64,000 nt of DNA, taken from NCBI GenBank assembly GCA_016780065.1, contig JADHML010000002.1:1-64000 (forward strand), read 5' to 3'. This DNA comes from Flavobacteriaceae bacterium (GTDB lineage Bacteria; Bacteroidota; Bacteroidia; Flavobacteriales; Flavobacteriaceae). Position numbers and translations under genes: made by a program. The notes under the pieces were generated by a model that had not been told where the DNA came from, did no database searches, and saw only the letters and a program-made list of their open reading frames with translations. Position 1 is the stretch's first letter. Every line of letters starts with the position of its first letter. Shown here in pieces: positions 10,089 to 20,729 of the stretch.

Positions 10089-10634
10089 ATGGTACCTAGA
10101 GTTAAACAAGAATATAAAGACAGGGTGGTTCAGGCGATGACGGAAGAATTCAGCTATGCCAATGTGATGCAAGTGCCCAAACTTCAAAAGATTGTAATCA
10201 GTAGAGGTGTTGGTGCTGCTGTTGCTGATAAGAAATTGGTTGAGCATGCCGTTGACGAGCTTACTCAGATTTCGGGTCAGCGCGCTGTAGCTACTTTATC
10301 CAAAAAAGATGTTTCGAACTTTAAGCTTCGTAAAGGAATGCCTATCGGAGCGCGAGTTACACTACGAGGTGATAAAATGTATGAATTTTTTGACCGTTTG
10401 GTTACAGCTGCTCTTCCAAGAGTACGTGACTTCCGAGGAGTAAAAGCCAATGGATTTGATGGTCGAGGAAACTACAACCTAGGTGTTACAGAACAGATTA
10501 TTTTCCCTGAGATTGACATCGATAAAGTGGCGAAAATTGCGGGTATGGACATCACTTTTGTGACTTCAGCCCTTACAGATAAAGAAGCAAAATCATTACT
10601 AGCTCACATGGGCTTGCCTTTTAAAAAGAATTAA
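10089..10634 (+). CDS. rplE: 50S ribosomal protein L5
   Basis: L5 binds 5S rRNA with L18 and L25-type proteins and contacts P-site tRNA. The protein has 181 residues with [24 protein letters not shown] in the middle and the C-terminal [18 protein letters not shown] segment. It has the standard position before rpsN, with a 2-base gap. Confidence 0.97.
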   Translation: MVPRVKQEYKDRVVQAMTEEFSYANVMQVPKLQKIVISRGVGAAVADKKLVEHAVDELTQISGQRAVATLSKKDVSNFKLRKGMPIGARVTLRGDKMYEFFDRLVTAALPRVRDFRGVKANGFDGRGNYNLGVTEQIIFPEIDIDKVAKIAGMDITFVTSALTDKEAKSLLAHMGLPFKKN

Positions 10635-10636
10635 AT

Positions 10637-10906
10637 ATGGCTAAAGAATCGATGAAGGCCCGAGAGGTCAAACGTGCTAAACTAGCTGCCAAATACGCAG
10701 CAAAGCGTCAAGCGCTCAAAGAAGCGGGTGACTACGAAGCATTGCAAAAATTACCAAAAAACGCATCTCCTGTTCGTATGCACAATCGCTGTAAGTTGAC
10801 AGGTCGTCCAAAAGGATACATGCGTCAATTCGGTATTTCGCGTGTTATGTTTCGTGAAATGGCAAACAAAGGTCTAATCCCAGGAGTTCGTAAAGCCAGC
10901 TGGTAA
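10637..10906 (+). CDS. rpsN: 30S ribosomal protein S14, zinc-free type
   Basis: S14 is a head protein of the 30S subunit. This is the long form (89 residues) without the CxxC...CxxC zinc ribbon; only one cysteine (in [12 protein letters not shown]) is present. The ending [25 protein letters not shown] is typical of the family. With the single-cysteine L36 and type B L31 it makes the third zinc-independent ribosomal protein in this window. Confidence 0.96.
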   Translation: MAKESMKAREVKRAKLAAKYAAKRQALKEAGDYEALQKLPKNASPVRMHNRCKLTGRPKGYMRQFGISRVMFREMANKGLIPGVRKASW

Positions 10907-10917
10907 AAAAAATAAAT

Positions 10918-11316
10918 ATGAATACAGATCCAATTGCAGATTATCTAACCCGTATTCGAAACGCGAACAGTGCGGGTCATCGTGTTGTGGAAATACCAGC
11001 CTCAAAGTTGAAGTTGGAAATCACAAAAATCTTGTTTGATCAAGGCTATATCCTCAGCTACAAGAATGAGGAAAGCAGTGCTCAAGGGAGTATTAAAATC
11101 GCATTAAAATATGATCCAATTACCAAGGATCCAGTGATTAAAAAGCTCCAAAGAGTGAGTACTCCAGGTCTCAGACGCTACTCTGCTTCTCAAGAGATAC
11201 CACGTGTTTTGAACGGTTTAGGTGTAGCGATTTTGTCCACATCTCATGGTGTGATGACTGGAAAACAAGCACAAAAAGAAAATGTAGGAGGCGAAGTGCT
11301 TTGCTACGTATATTAA
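10918..11316 (+). CDS. rpsH: 30S ribosomal protein S8
   Basis: S8 binds helix 21 of 16S rRNA; in E. coli it also represses the spc operon by binding mRNA near rplE. The 132 residues start MNTDPIADYLTRIRNANSA and end with the family signature STSHGVMTGKQAQKENVGGEVLCYVY. The start ATG at 10918 follows rpsN by 11 bases. Confidence 0.97.
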   Translation: MNTDPIADYLTRIRNANSAGHRVVEIPASKLKLEITKILFDQGYILSYKNEESSAQGSIKIALKYDPITKDPVIKKLQRVSTPGLRRYSASQEIPRVLNGLGVAILSTSHGVMTGKQAQKENVGGEVLCYVY

Positions 11317-11335
11317 TTTAGGAAAGAAAGTAACA

Positions 11336-11878
11336 ATGTCAAGAGTAGGAAACAGCCCAATATCAATCCCGGAAGGTGTCACTGTTGATGTCCAATCCGA
11401 TGTGATTAGTGTGAAAGGAAAATTAGGCGAGTTACACCAGAGCTACGATACGGTCAGTTTCAAACAAGAAGATGGCCAGATTTTTGTATCACGTCCCTCA
11501 GATGCCAAACCTCACAAAGCCAAACATGGTCTTTACAGAGCCTTGGTTTTTAATATGGTTCATGGTGTTTCAACGGGTTTTACAAAAGAACTTGAGTTGG
11601 TAGGGGTTGGTTATCGTGCTTCTAATCAGGGTCAAAAATTAGATTTGGCTTTAGGTTTTTCTCACAATGTTGTGTTTCAGATACCAAATGAGGTTAAATT
11701 AGAAACCATTTCAGAGAAAGGAAAGAACCCGATTATTAAATTAAGCTCTCACGACAAACAATTATTGGGAGCGGTTGTGGCTAAAATTCGTTCATTACGT
11801 AAGCCAGAGCCCTACAAAGGAAAAGGTATCAAATTTGTGGGTGAGCAAATCCGCAGAAAAGCAGGTAAGTCTGCATAA
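11336..11878 (+). CDS. rplF: 50S ribosomal protein L6
   Basis: L6 lies near the sarcin-ricin loop at the factor-binding site. It has 180 residues, two repeated alpha/beta modules, the start MSRVGNSPISIPEGV, and the C-terminal signature RKPEPYKGKGIKFVGEQIRRKAGK. It follows the order rpsH-rplF-rplR. Confidence 0.97.
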   Translation: MSRVGNSPISIPEGVTVDVQSDVISVKGKLGELHQSYDTVSFKQEDGQIFVSRPSDAKPHKAKHGLYRALVFNMVHGVSTGFTKELELVGVGYRASNQGQKLDLALGFSHNVVFQIPNEVKLETISEKGKNPIIKLSSHDKQLLGAVVAKIRSLRKPEPYKGKGIKFVGEQIRRKAGKSA

Positions 11879-11889
11879 GCTATAAGACT

Positions 11890-12246
11890 ATGAGGCAAAC
11901 AAAAACACAAAGAAGACAACGCATACAACGTCGCTACAAGGCTACCGTTTATGGAACTGCCGAGCAGCCTAGGATGTCTGTTTTTAGAAGTAATAAAGAG
12001 ATCTATGTACAGATTATTAACGATCAAACAGGTGAAACCTTGGTTTCGGCTTCTTCTAGAGACAAAGGTCTTGAAGGTCAATCTTCAAACAAAGTAGAAC
12101 AAGCAGGATTGGTTGGTAAGTTAATAGCTGAAAAAGCCATTAAGGCGGGTATTGACATCATTCGATTTGATAGAGGTGGTTATTTGTATCACGGACGTGT
12201 GAAATCTTTGGCCGATGGGGCTCGTGAAGGTGGATTAAAATTTTAA
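11890..12246 (+). CDS. rplR: 50S ribosomal protein L18
   Basis: L18 escorts 5S rRNA into the 50S central protuberance. The 118 residues have a basic N-terminus (MRQTKTQRRQRIQRRYKA), the core RMSVFRSNKEIYVQIIND, and the end IIRFDRGGYLYHGRVKSLADGAREGGLKF, all standard. Six bases separate it from rpsE. Confidence 0.97.
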   Translation: MRQTKTQRRQRIQRRYKATVYGTAEQPRMSVFRSNKEIYVQIINDQTGETLVSASSRDKGLEGQSSNKVEQAGLVGKLIAEKAIKAGIDIIRFDRGGYLYHGRVKSLADGAREGGLKF

Positions 12247-12252
12247 AGGAAT

Positions 12253-12777
12253 ATGTATCAAAATTACAATAACGTAGAATTTGTGAAGCCTGGAGGCTTG
12301 GAGTTGAAAGACCGTTTGGTTGGAGTTCAACGTGTTACCAAAGTAACCAAAGGAGGTCGTGCATTCGGTTTTTCCGCCATTGTTGTGGTTGGAGATGAGA
12401 ATGGAGTTGTCGGGCACGGACTTGGAAAGTCAAAAGAAGTTTCTGAAGCCATTGCGAAAGCTGTTGAAGATGCTAAGAAAAATTTAGTTCGCATCCCAAT
12501 CAATAAAGGAACCCTTCCCCATGAGCAGAAAGGCAAGTTTGGAGGTGCGAGAGTATTCTTGAAGCCTGCTTCAACGGGTACTGGAGTGATTGCTGGAGGT
12601 GCTGTACGTGCGGTGTTAGAATCCGTAGGTGTTCAGAATGTACTTTCAAAGTCACAAGGTTCATCAAACCCACACAATGTAGTAAAGGCCACTTTTGACG
12701 CTTTGCTCCAATTGCGTGATGCGCGAATGATAGCAAAACAAAGAGGGATTTCAGTCGATAAAGTATTTAACGGATAA
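12253..12777 (+). CDS. rpsE: 30S ribosomal protein S5
   Basis: S5 shapes the mRNA entry channel and affects decoding fidelity together with S4 and S12. It has 174 residues, with the double-stranded-RNA-binding-like N-terminal domain around [27 protein letters not shown] and the C-terminal domain [19 protein letters not shown]. It starts [20 protein letters not shown], a short family-specific lead. The small rpmD gene follows after 4 bases. Confidence 0.97.
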   Translation: MYQNYNNVEFVKPGGLELKDRLVGVQRVTKVTKGGRAFGFSAIVVVGDENGVVGHGLGKSKEVSEAIAKAVEDAKKNLVRIPINKGTLPHEQKGKFGGARVFLKPASTGTGVIAGGAVRAVLESVGVQNVLSKSQGSSNPHNVVKATFDALLQLRDARMIAKQRGISVDKVFNG

Positions 12778-12781
12778 GATC

Positions 12782-12961
12782 ATGGGAAAGATAAAAGTTA
12801 CACAAACCCGCAGTAAGATTAAACGTCCAGAAGATCAAAAGCGTACTTTGTTAGCGCTAGGTCTTAAGAAAATGGGTCAATCTGTTGAGCACAACGCTAC
12901 TCCCGCTGTGATGGGAATGGTAGATAAAGTAAAACACCTAATCTCAGTTGAGAAACTATAA
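12782..12961 (+). CDS. rpmD: 50S ribosomal protein L30
   Basis: This 59-residue gene is easily missed because of its size. Translation from the ATG at 12782 gives MGKIKVTQTRSKIKRPEDQ, then KRTLLALGLKKMGQSVEHN, ending ISVEKL and TAA. The pattern (I-x-V-T-x-x-x-S-x-I-x-R-P-x-x-Q, then T-L-x-A-L-G-L-x-K) is that of bacterial L30. It is placed between rpsE and rplO exactly as in other spc operons, with 3 bases to rplO. Confidence 0.97.
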   Translation: MGKIKVTQTRSKIKRPEDQKRTLLALGLKKMGQSVEHNATPAVMGMVDKVKHLISVEKL

Positions 12962-12964
12962 ATT

Positions 12965-13417
12965 ATGGAATTAGGAAACATTAAACCCGCAAAGGGATCG
13001 GTAAAATCGGCCAACAAACGCTTGGGTCGTGGTCAAGGATCAGGAACAGGAGGTACCTCAACAAGAGGACACAAGGGTGCAAAGTCACGTTCTGGTTATT
13101 CGAAAAAAATTGGTTTTGAAGGAGGTCAGATGCCTCTTCAAAGACGTGTGCCAAAATTTGGTTTTAAAAACATCAACAGAAAATCTTATACAGGTATCAA
13201 TTTGGATACCTTACAAGCATTGGTTGATGCAAAAAAAATCAAAAAAGAAGTCACTCTAGAGCAGTTAATTGCTCTTCGATTGGCTGGCAAAAATGATTTG
13301 GTGAAAATTTTAGGTCGTGGCGAGCTTTCAGCTGCTCTTAAAATTACTGCCCATAAATTTACTGCAACTGCAAAATCAGCTATTGAAGCTGCTGGTGGAG
13401 AAGCTATAGACGCATAA
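12965..13417 (+). CDS. rplO: 50S ribosomal protein L15
   Basis: L15 is a late-assembly 50S protein. The 150 residues include the glycine-rich rRNA-binding N-terminus (KRLGRGQGSGTGGTSTRGHKGAKSRSG) and GFEGGQMPLQRRVPKFGFKN. It is followed after 5 bases by secY, the usual arrangement. Confidence 0.97.
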   Translation: MELGNIKPAKGSVKSANKRLGRGQGSGTGGTSTRGHKGAKSRSGYSKKIGFEGGQMPLQRRVPKFGFKNINRKSYTGINLDTLQALVDAKKIKKEVTLEQLIALRLAGKNDLVKILGRGELSAALKITAHKFTATAKSAIEAAGGEAIDA

Positions 13418-13422
13418 GAAGC

Positions 13423-14766
13423 ATGAAACGCATTTTTGAAGTCATACAGAACATTTGGAAGATCGAAGAACTTCGTACTCGTATCGGTATTACCTTAGGT
13501 TTACTTTTGGTTTATCGTGTGGGTGCTCAAGTGGTATTACCTGGTATTGATTCGGTTCAACTTTCTGAACTTGCTAACCGTACCGACGGCGGCGGACTTC
13601 TAGGAATTTTAAATGCTTTTACGGGGGGTGCATTTGCCAACGCATCAATATTTGCTTTAGGTATTATGCCTTACATCTCGGCCTCGATTGTTGTTCAATT
13701 GATGGGGATTGCCATTCCGTATCTTCAAAAACTTCAAAAAGAAGGGGAGAGCGGTAGAAGAAAAATTAATCAGATCACACGTTGGCTTACCATAGCAATC
13801 TGTGTCGTTCAAGCTCCTGCATACCTATATGGTTTGGGTGCACTTGGCGTTCCTGATTCAGCCTTCTTGTTAGGTAAGGGTCCAGTCTTTATCATTTCTT
13901 CTGTTATTATCCTTGTTACAGGTACCATATTTGCGATGTGGCTCGGTGAAAAAATTACTGATAAAGGTATTGGTAATGGAATCTCATTACTTATTACTGT
14001 TGGTATCATTGCTACCATGCCGCTTTCATTTGTACAAGAGTTTGTGTCAAGAGTAACAGAAAACAACGGTGGATTGATATTTATACTTGTGGAACTTGTT
14101 ATCTGGGTCGTTGTTAACGCATTGTGTGTATTACTTGTCTTGGCAGTTCGTCAGATACCTGTTCAATACGCACGAAGAACTGCTGCTGGAGGATACGCTA
14201 AAAATCAAGCCAGTTCACGTCAGTACATTCCACTAAAACTGAATGCATCTGGTGTGATGCCCATAATTTTTGCTCAAGCCATCATGTTTGCTCCTGCATA
14301 TTTGGGTCGTTTGATCGGTGAAAATTCTGTTGGTCAATGGATGCAAGCTTCATTTTCGGATATTTTTGGATTGTGGTACAACGTTTTGTTTGCGGTATTA
14401 ATTATCGTATTTACTTATTTCTACACCGCAATTACCGTCCCTACCAACAAAATGGCTGACGACCTTAAACGAAGCGGAGGGTTTATCCCAGGGATACGTC
14501 CTGGAGGCGAAACTGCCGACTATTTGGATCGTGTGATGTCACACATAACATTTCCAGGTTCGTTGTTTTTGGCAGCCATAGCCGTATTACCTGCAGTCGC
14601 TTATCAATTAATGGGACTGCAACAAGGTTGGGCACTATTCTATGGAGGAACCTCACTGTTAATTATGGTAGGGGTAGCCATAGACACCATTCAACAAGTT
14701 AACGCGTACTTACTCAACCGTCACTACGATGGTCTGATGAGTTCAGGAAAAAATAGAAGAGGATAA
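13423..14766 (+). CDS. secY: Preprotein translocase channel subunit SecY
   Basis: SecY forms the protein-conducting pore of the inner membrane together with SecE and SecG. The 447 residues show the expected ten hydrophobic segments, the plug-region sequence near 45-75 ([34 protein letters not shown]), and the cytosolic loop [10 protein letters not shown] before TM7. It is inserted between rplO and infA; the adk and map genes often found here in other phyla are absent. Its TAA shares one base with the ATG of infA. Confidence 0.97.
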   Translation: MKRIFEVIQNIWKIEELRTRIGITLGLLLVYRVGAQVVLPGIDSVQLSELANRTDGGGLLGILNAFTGGAFANASIFALGIMPYISASIVVQLMGIAIPYLQKLQKEGESGRRKINQITRWLTIAICVVQAPAYLYGLGALGVPDSAFLLGKGPVFIISSVIILVTGTIFAMWLGEKITDKGIGNGISLLITVGIIATMPLSFVQEFVSRVTENNGGLIFILVELVIWVVVNALCVLLVLAVRQIPVQYARRTAAGGYAKNQASSRQYIPLKLNASGVMPIIFAQAIMFAPAYLGRLIGENSVGQWMQASFSDIFGLWYNVLFAVLIIVFTYFYTAITVPTNKMADDLKRSGGFIPGIRPGGETADYLDRVMSHITFPGSLFLAAIAVLPAVAYQLMGLQQGWALFYGGTSLLIMVGVAIDTIQQVNAYLLNRHYDGLMSSGKNRRG

Positions 14767-14981
14767 TGGCAAAGCAACCCGCAATAGAACAAGATGGTCA
14801 AATCATTGAAGCCCTTTCCAATGCGATGTTTCGCGTTGAGTTGGAAAACGGTCATGTAGTGACAGCCCATATTTCAGGTAAGATGCGGATGCATTACATT
14901 AAGTTGTTGCCGGGAGATAAAGTAAAACTAGAGATGAGTCCTTATGACCTGACTAAGGCAAGGATCACTTACAGATATTAA
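14766..14981 (+). CDS. infA: Translation initiation factor IF-1
   Basis: IF-1 occupies the 30S A-site during initiation. It has 71 residues, an OB-fold S1-like domain with [40 protein letters not shown], and the end [11 protein letters not shown], matching the family closely. The ATG overlaps the secY stop by one base, which implies translational coupling. Confidence 0.97.
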   Translation: MAKQPAIEQDGQIIEALSNAMFRVELENGHVVTAHISGKMRMHYIKLLPGDKVKLEMSPYDLTKARITYRY

Positions 14982-14983
14982 TT

Positions 14984-15100
14984 ATGAAAGTACGAGCATC
15001 ATTAAAGAAAAGAAGTCCCGAGTGCAAGATTGTACGACGTAAAGGACGACTGTATGTCATTAACAAAAAGAATCCACGATTCAAACAAAGACAAGGATAA
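14984..15100 (+). CDS. rpmJ: 50S ribosomal protein L36, zinc-free type
   Basis: A 38-residue gene directly after infA. Translation from the ATG at 14984 reads [19 protein letters not shown], then [19 protein letters not shown], stop TAA. This is L36, the smallest 50S protein. The zinc-binding C-x2-C...C...H set is reduced to one cysteine (Cys14), so zinc is not expected to be bound. Two bases separate it from rpsM. Confidence 0.96.
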   Translation: MKVRASLKKRSPECKIVRRKGRLYVINKKNPRFKQRQG

Positions 15101-15102
15101 TT

Positions 15103-15477
15103 ATGGCAAGAATTTCAGGAGTAGACATTCCAAAACAAAAACGTGGCGCAATCGCACTAACCTATATCTATGGGATTGGTAGAAGTCGTGCGCAAAAGAT
15201 TTTATCAGAAGCTGGTGTAGACGAACACAAAAAGGTTTCTGAATGGAACGATGATGAGATTGGTCGAATTCGTGATGTGGTATCGAACTACAAAATCGAA
15301 GGAGAGCTACGCTCAGAAGTACAATTAAGCATCAAACGTCTGATGGATATCGGATCTTTTAGAGGCATCCGTCATCGTGTGGGCTTACCGCTTCGTGGTC
15401 AGCGTACCAAAAACAATTCACGTACTCGCAAAGGAAAACGTAAAACCGTTGCGAATAAAAAGAAAGTAACTAAATAA
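15103..15477 (+). CDS. rpsM: 30S ribosomal protein S13
   Basis: S13 forms intersubunit bridges in the 30S head. The 124 residues begin [30 protein letters not shown] and end with the signature [32 protein letters not shown]. It opens the alpha block (rpsM-rpsK-rpsD-rpoA-rplQ). Confidence 0.97.
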   Translation: MARISGVDIPKQKRGAIALTYIYGIGRSRAQKILSEAGVDEHKKVSEWNDDEIGRIRDVVSNYKIEGELRSEVQLSIKRLMDIGSFRGIRHRVGLPLRGQRTKNNSRTRKGKRKTVANKKKVTK

Positions 15478-15487
15478 TCGTTGATCT

Positions 15488-15871
15488 ATGGCGAAGACAA
15501 GTTCAAAAAAACGCAAAGTTGTTGTTGAATCATTTGGAGAGGCACATATCACAGCTTCTTTCAACAACATCATCATATCGTTAACCAATAATAAAGGAGA
15601 AGTTATTTCATGGTCCTCAGCTGGAAAAATGGGCTTTAGAGGCTCCAAGAAAAACACTCCTTATGCTGCTCAACTCGCTGCTGAAGACGCATCAAAAGTA
15701 GCCATTGAAGCTGGTTTGCGAAAAGTAAAAGTATTTGTGAAAGGACCAGGTAATGGACGTGAGTCTGCTATCAGAACCCTTCACAATGGTGGTATAGAGG
15801 TTACTGAAATCGTTGATGTAACACCTATGCCGCACAATGGATGTCGCCCTCCAAAAAGACGACGCGTATAA
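15488..15871 (+). CDS. rpsK: 30S ribosomal protein S11
   Basis: S11 shapes the 30S platform near the E-site. It has 127 residues, with the conserved [42 protein letters not shown] and the end [19 protein letters not shown] 74-base structured gap separates it from rpsD; most other gaps in this cluster are much shorter. Confidence 0.97.
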   Translation: MAKTSSKKRKVVVESFGEAHITASFNNIIISLTNNKGEVISWSSAGKMGFRGSKKNTPYAAQLAAEDASKVAIEAGLRKVKVFVKGPGNGRESAIRTLHNGGIEVTEIVDVTPMPHNGCRPPKRRRV

Positions 15872-15872
15872 T

Positions 15873-15930
15873 ATGAAACCCTGGTAGGGCAACGGTGACG
15901 AAGGATAGACCTTAATTCTCATTCGCCCTC
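15873..15930 (+). promoter_or_regulatory. Candidate structured leader of rpsD (S4 autoregulation?)
   Basis: The gap before rpsD can fold. CCCT-GGT-AGGG (15879-15889) forms a small hairpin, while AGGGC (15886-15890) can instead pair with GCCCT (15925-15929) around an inner AAGG-ATAGA-CCTT hairpin (15901-15913). The two pairings are mutually exclusive. A four-codon reading frame, MKPW-stop, lies at 15873-15887 within the first hairpin. In E. coli S4 controls the alpha operon through a pseudoknot, and S4 leaders are known in other phyla. That this is one is my inference. Confidence 0.4.
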
Positions 15931-15945
15931 CTCTAAATTAAATTT

Positions 15946-16551
15946 ATGGCTAGATATACCGGTCCAAAAACAAAAATTGCTAGAAAATTCGGAGAAGCGA
16001 TCTTCGGAGAAGACAAGGCATTCGAAAAACGAAGTTATCCTCCAGGACAACACGGCAACAACCGACGTCGACCAAAAAAGTCGGAATATGCCGTTCAGCT
16101 GATGGAGAAACAAAAAGCCAAGTTTACCTATGGTATTCTTGAGCGCCAGTTCCGTAATCTTTTTGAGCGAGCTAGTCGCAGCAAAGGAGTTACTGGTGAG
16201 GTGCTTTTGCAACTTTGTGAAACGCGTCTTGACAACCTTGTTTACCGCTTAGGCTTAGCACCTACTCGTAGTGCTGCTCGCCAGTTGGTAAGTCACAGAC
16301 ATATTACCCTTAATGGAAGTGTGGTCAACGTACCCTCTTGTCAAGTAAAGGTTGGCGATGTAGTGGGTGTTCGCGAGAAATCTAAAACACTCGATGTTGT
16401 TGAGCGTGCTGTTTCCATGTCAAACCCCGTTCACGAGTGGTTATCATGGAACGAAGCAACTCTAGAAGGAACTTTGGTGTCGGTGCCTCAGCGTGAGCAA
16501 ATCACCGAAAACATTAAAGAACAATTAATTGTAGAACTCTATTCAAAATAA
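15946..16551 (+). CDS. rpsD: 30S ribosomal protein S4
   Basis: S4 is a primary 16S rRNA binder that nucleates 30S assembly and controls the alpha operon in E. coli. The 201 residues start [21 protein letters not shown], contain the [22 protein letters not shown] segment and an S4 RNA-binding domain (about 93-155, [33 protein letters not shown]). The 5' gap carries a possible regulatory structure (see 15873-15930). Confidence 0.97.
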   Translation: MARYTGPKTKIARKFGEAIFGEDKAFEKRSYPPGQHGNNRRRPKKSEYAVQLMEKQKAKFTYGILERQFRNLFERASRSKGVTGEVLLQLCETRLDNLVYRLGLAPTRSAARQLVSHRHITLNGSVVNVPSCQVKVGDVVGVREKSKTLDVVERAVSMSNPVHEWLSWNEATLEGTLVSVPQREQITENIKEQLIVELYSK

Positions 16552-16558
16552 ACGAAAC

Positions 16559-17551
16559 ATGGCATTATTTAATTTTCAAAAGCCTGATAAAGTAATCATG
16601 ATTGAATCCACCGAGTTTGAGGGTGTGTTTGAATTCCGACCTCTCGAGCCTGGATATGGCTTAACTGTTGGTAATGCACTTCGTCGTGTGATGCTTTCAT
16701 CACTCGAAGGTTTTGCAATTACTTCGGTACGAATCGATAAAGTTGATCACGAATTTTCTACCCTTGCGGGTGTTGTTGAAGACGTTACTGAAATGATCCT
16801 CAACTTTAAGCAGGTTCGCTTTAAGCAGCAAATAGATACTGTTGATAACGAAACAGTCAATGTTGCTATAACCAACCAAGATAAGCTTACGGCTGGTGAT
16901 CTTCAAAAATTTATCTCTGGATTCCAAGTACTCAATCCTGAATTGGTTATTTGTAACATGGAAAAGAGCGTGAATCTTAATTTTGAATTAACCATCGAAA
17001 AAGGTAGAGGGTATGTGCCAGCTGAAGAAAACAAAAAAGCCAGTGCGCCTATCGGTACCATTGCCATAGACTCTGTATACACACCTATCAAAAATGTGAA
17101 ATACAGCATTGAGGATTTTCGTGTTGAACAAAAAACAGACTACGAAAAATTGGTTTTTGAAATCAAAACAGATGGTTCTATTCATCCTAAGGATGCATTG
17201 ACAGAAGCAGCAAAGACTTTAATTCACCACTTTATGTTGTTCTCTGACGAACGAATCACGCTTGAGGCAGATGAAATCGCTCAGTCAGAAGTATATGATG
17301 AAGAGTCTCTTCACATGCGTCAGTTGTTGAAAACAAAACTCATTGACATGGATTTGTCTGTTCGTGCTTTGAACTGCTTGAAAGCAGCAGAAGTAGACAC
17401 TCTAGGCGATTTAGTTTCTTTTAATAAAACTGATTTGATGAAGTTTAGAAACTTTGGAAAAAAATCACTTACTGAATTGGAAGATTTAGTGGTTGCCAAA
17501 GGTTTAAATTTCGGTATGGATCTAAGCAAATACAAATTGGACAAGGACTAA
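16559..17551 (+). CDS. rpoA: RNA polymerase alpha subunit
   Basis: The alpha dimer scaffolds assembly of RNA polymerase, and its C-terminal domain contacts activators and upstream DNA. The protein has 330 residues, the usual length. The N-terminal domain carries [22 protein letters not shown] (about 28-49). The C-terminal domain has [19 protein letters not shown] and [11 protein letters not shown], preserving the arginine and lysine positions that bind DNA in E. coli. It sits between rpsD and rplQ. Confidence 0.98.
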   Translation: MALFNFQKPDKVIMIESTEFEGVFEFRPLEPGYGLTVGNALRRVMLSSLEGFAITSVRIDKVDHEFSTLAGVVEDVTEMILNFKQVRFKQQIDTVDNETVNVAITNQDKLTAGDLQKFISGFQVLNPELVICNMEKSVNLNFELTIEKGRGYVPAEENKKASAPIGTIAIDSVYTPIKNVKYSIEDFRVEQKTDYEKLVFEIKTDGSIHPKDALTEAAKTLIHHFMLFSDERITLEADEIAQSEVYDEESLHMRQLLKTKLIDMDLSVRALNCLKAAEVDTLGDLVSFNKTDLMKFRNFGKKSLTELEDLVVAKGLNFGMDLSKYKLDKD

Positions 17552-17575
17552 CTCCTTTCAAAACGCTTTACCACT

Positions 17576-18169
17576 ATGAGACACGGAAAAAAAATAGCAC
17601 ATTTAGGCAGAACCGCATCGCACCGAAAGGCTATGTTGGCCAATATGGCATCATCATTGATTGAGCATAAAAGAATCAATACGACAGTTGCTCGTGCCAA
17701 AGCCCTAAAACGATTCGTTGAACCATTGATTACCAAAGCAAAAAGCGATACTACTCACAACCGTCGGGTCGTATTTAGTTCATTGCGTAACAAGTACGCG
17801 GTCACGGAGCTTTTCAGTGATATTTCTGAAAAGATAGGAGATCGTCCAGGAGGATATACTCGTATCGTAAAGCTTGGCAATCGAATGGGTGACAACGCGG
17901 ATATGGCTATGATCGAATTGGTAGACTTTAACGACACTTATGAGACTGCAAAGCCTAAGAAAAAGCGGTCAAGAAGACGAGGCGGTAGCAAACCACAAGC
18001 TGCTGAGGCTGCTGCACCTGAAGAAGTTGTTGTAGAAGAAACCGCAGAAACCCAAGCTGATGAAGCTGCTGTAGAAGATAACGCTACAACCGAAGAACCG
18101 CAGGCAGAATCAAACTCTGAATCATCTTCAGATGATGCTGAGGACGCTGGAGATAAGAAAGACGTTTAA
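17576..18169 (+). CDS. rplQ: 50S ribosomal protein L17 with acidic C-terminal tail
   Basis: L17 is near the tunnel exit. Residues 1-125 form a normal L17 ([34 protein letters not shown]..., ending FNDTYE). A further 70 residues then follow: a basic patch [12 protein letters not shown] and a long Ala/Glu-rich acidic region up to the stop at 18169. E. coli L17 has 127 residues. Tails of this kind occur on L17 in Bacteroidota, but the role is unknown to me. It is the last gene of the cluster, followed by a terminator after 29 bases. Confidence 0.95.
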   Translation: MRHGKKIAHLGRTASHRKAMLANMASSLIEHKRINTTVARAKALKRFVEPLITKAKSDTTHNRRVVFSSLRNKYAVTELFSDISEKIGDRPGGYTRIVKLGNRMGDNADMAMIELVDFNDTYETAKPKKKRSRRRGGSKPQAAEAAAPEEVVVEETAETQADEAAVEDNATTEEPQAESNSESSSDDAEDAGDKKDV

Positions 18170-18198
18170 AACTTAACATTTTTCTTAATAACTAATAA

Positions 18199-18228
18199 GG
18201 ATAAACCATTGTGTTTATCCTTTTTTTT
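18199..18228 (+). terminator. Rho-independent terminator of the ribosomal cluster
   Basis: GGATAAAC (18199-18206) pairs perfectly with GTTTATCC (18213-18220) around a 6-base loop, followed by eight T (18221-18228). The carA -7 box begins five bases after the T run. Confidence 0.9.
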
Positions 18229-18240
18229 ATGCTATTTTTG
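18209..18240 (+). promoter_or_regulatory. carA-eno promoter nested in the upstream terminator
   Basis: TATTTTTG (18233-18240) is a full -7 match. The TTG 21 bases upstream (18209-18211) lies in the loop of the ribosomal-cluster terminator. The carA ATG is at 18257. Confidence 0.65.
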
Positions 18241-18256
18241 CGGCAATATTTTAACT

Positions 18257-20664
<2,408 letters not shown>

Positions 20665-20704
20665 AACCCTCTGTTTTTCATTCGGTAAATCGGTAATCGT
20701 GTTG

Positions 20705-20712
20705 TATTTTTG
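20705..20712 (+). promoter_or_regulatory. gltA promoter (-7 box)
   Basis: TATTTTTG is a full match to the -7 pattern, 17 bases before the gltA ATG. The expected -33 region reads TTCG at 20681-20684, only a partial match. The 65-base gap from eno holds no obvious terminator. Confidence 0.55.
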
Positions 20713-20729
20713 TGTAACAAAACTTCAAC

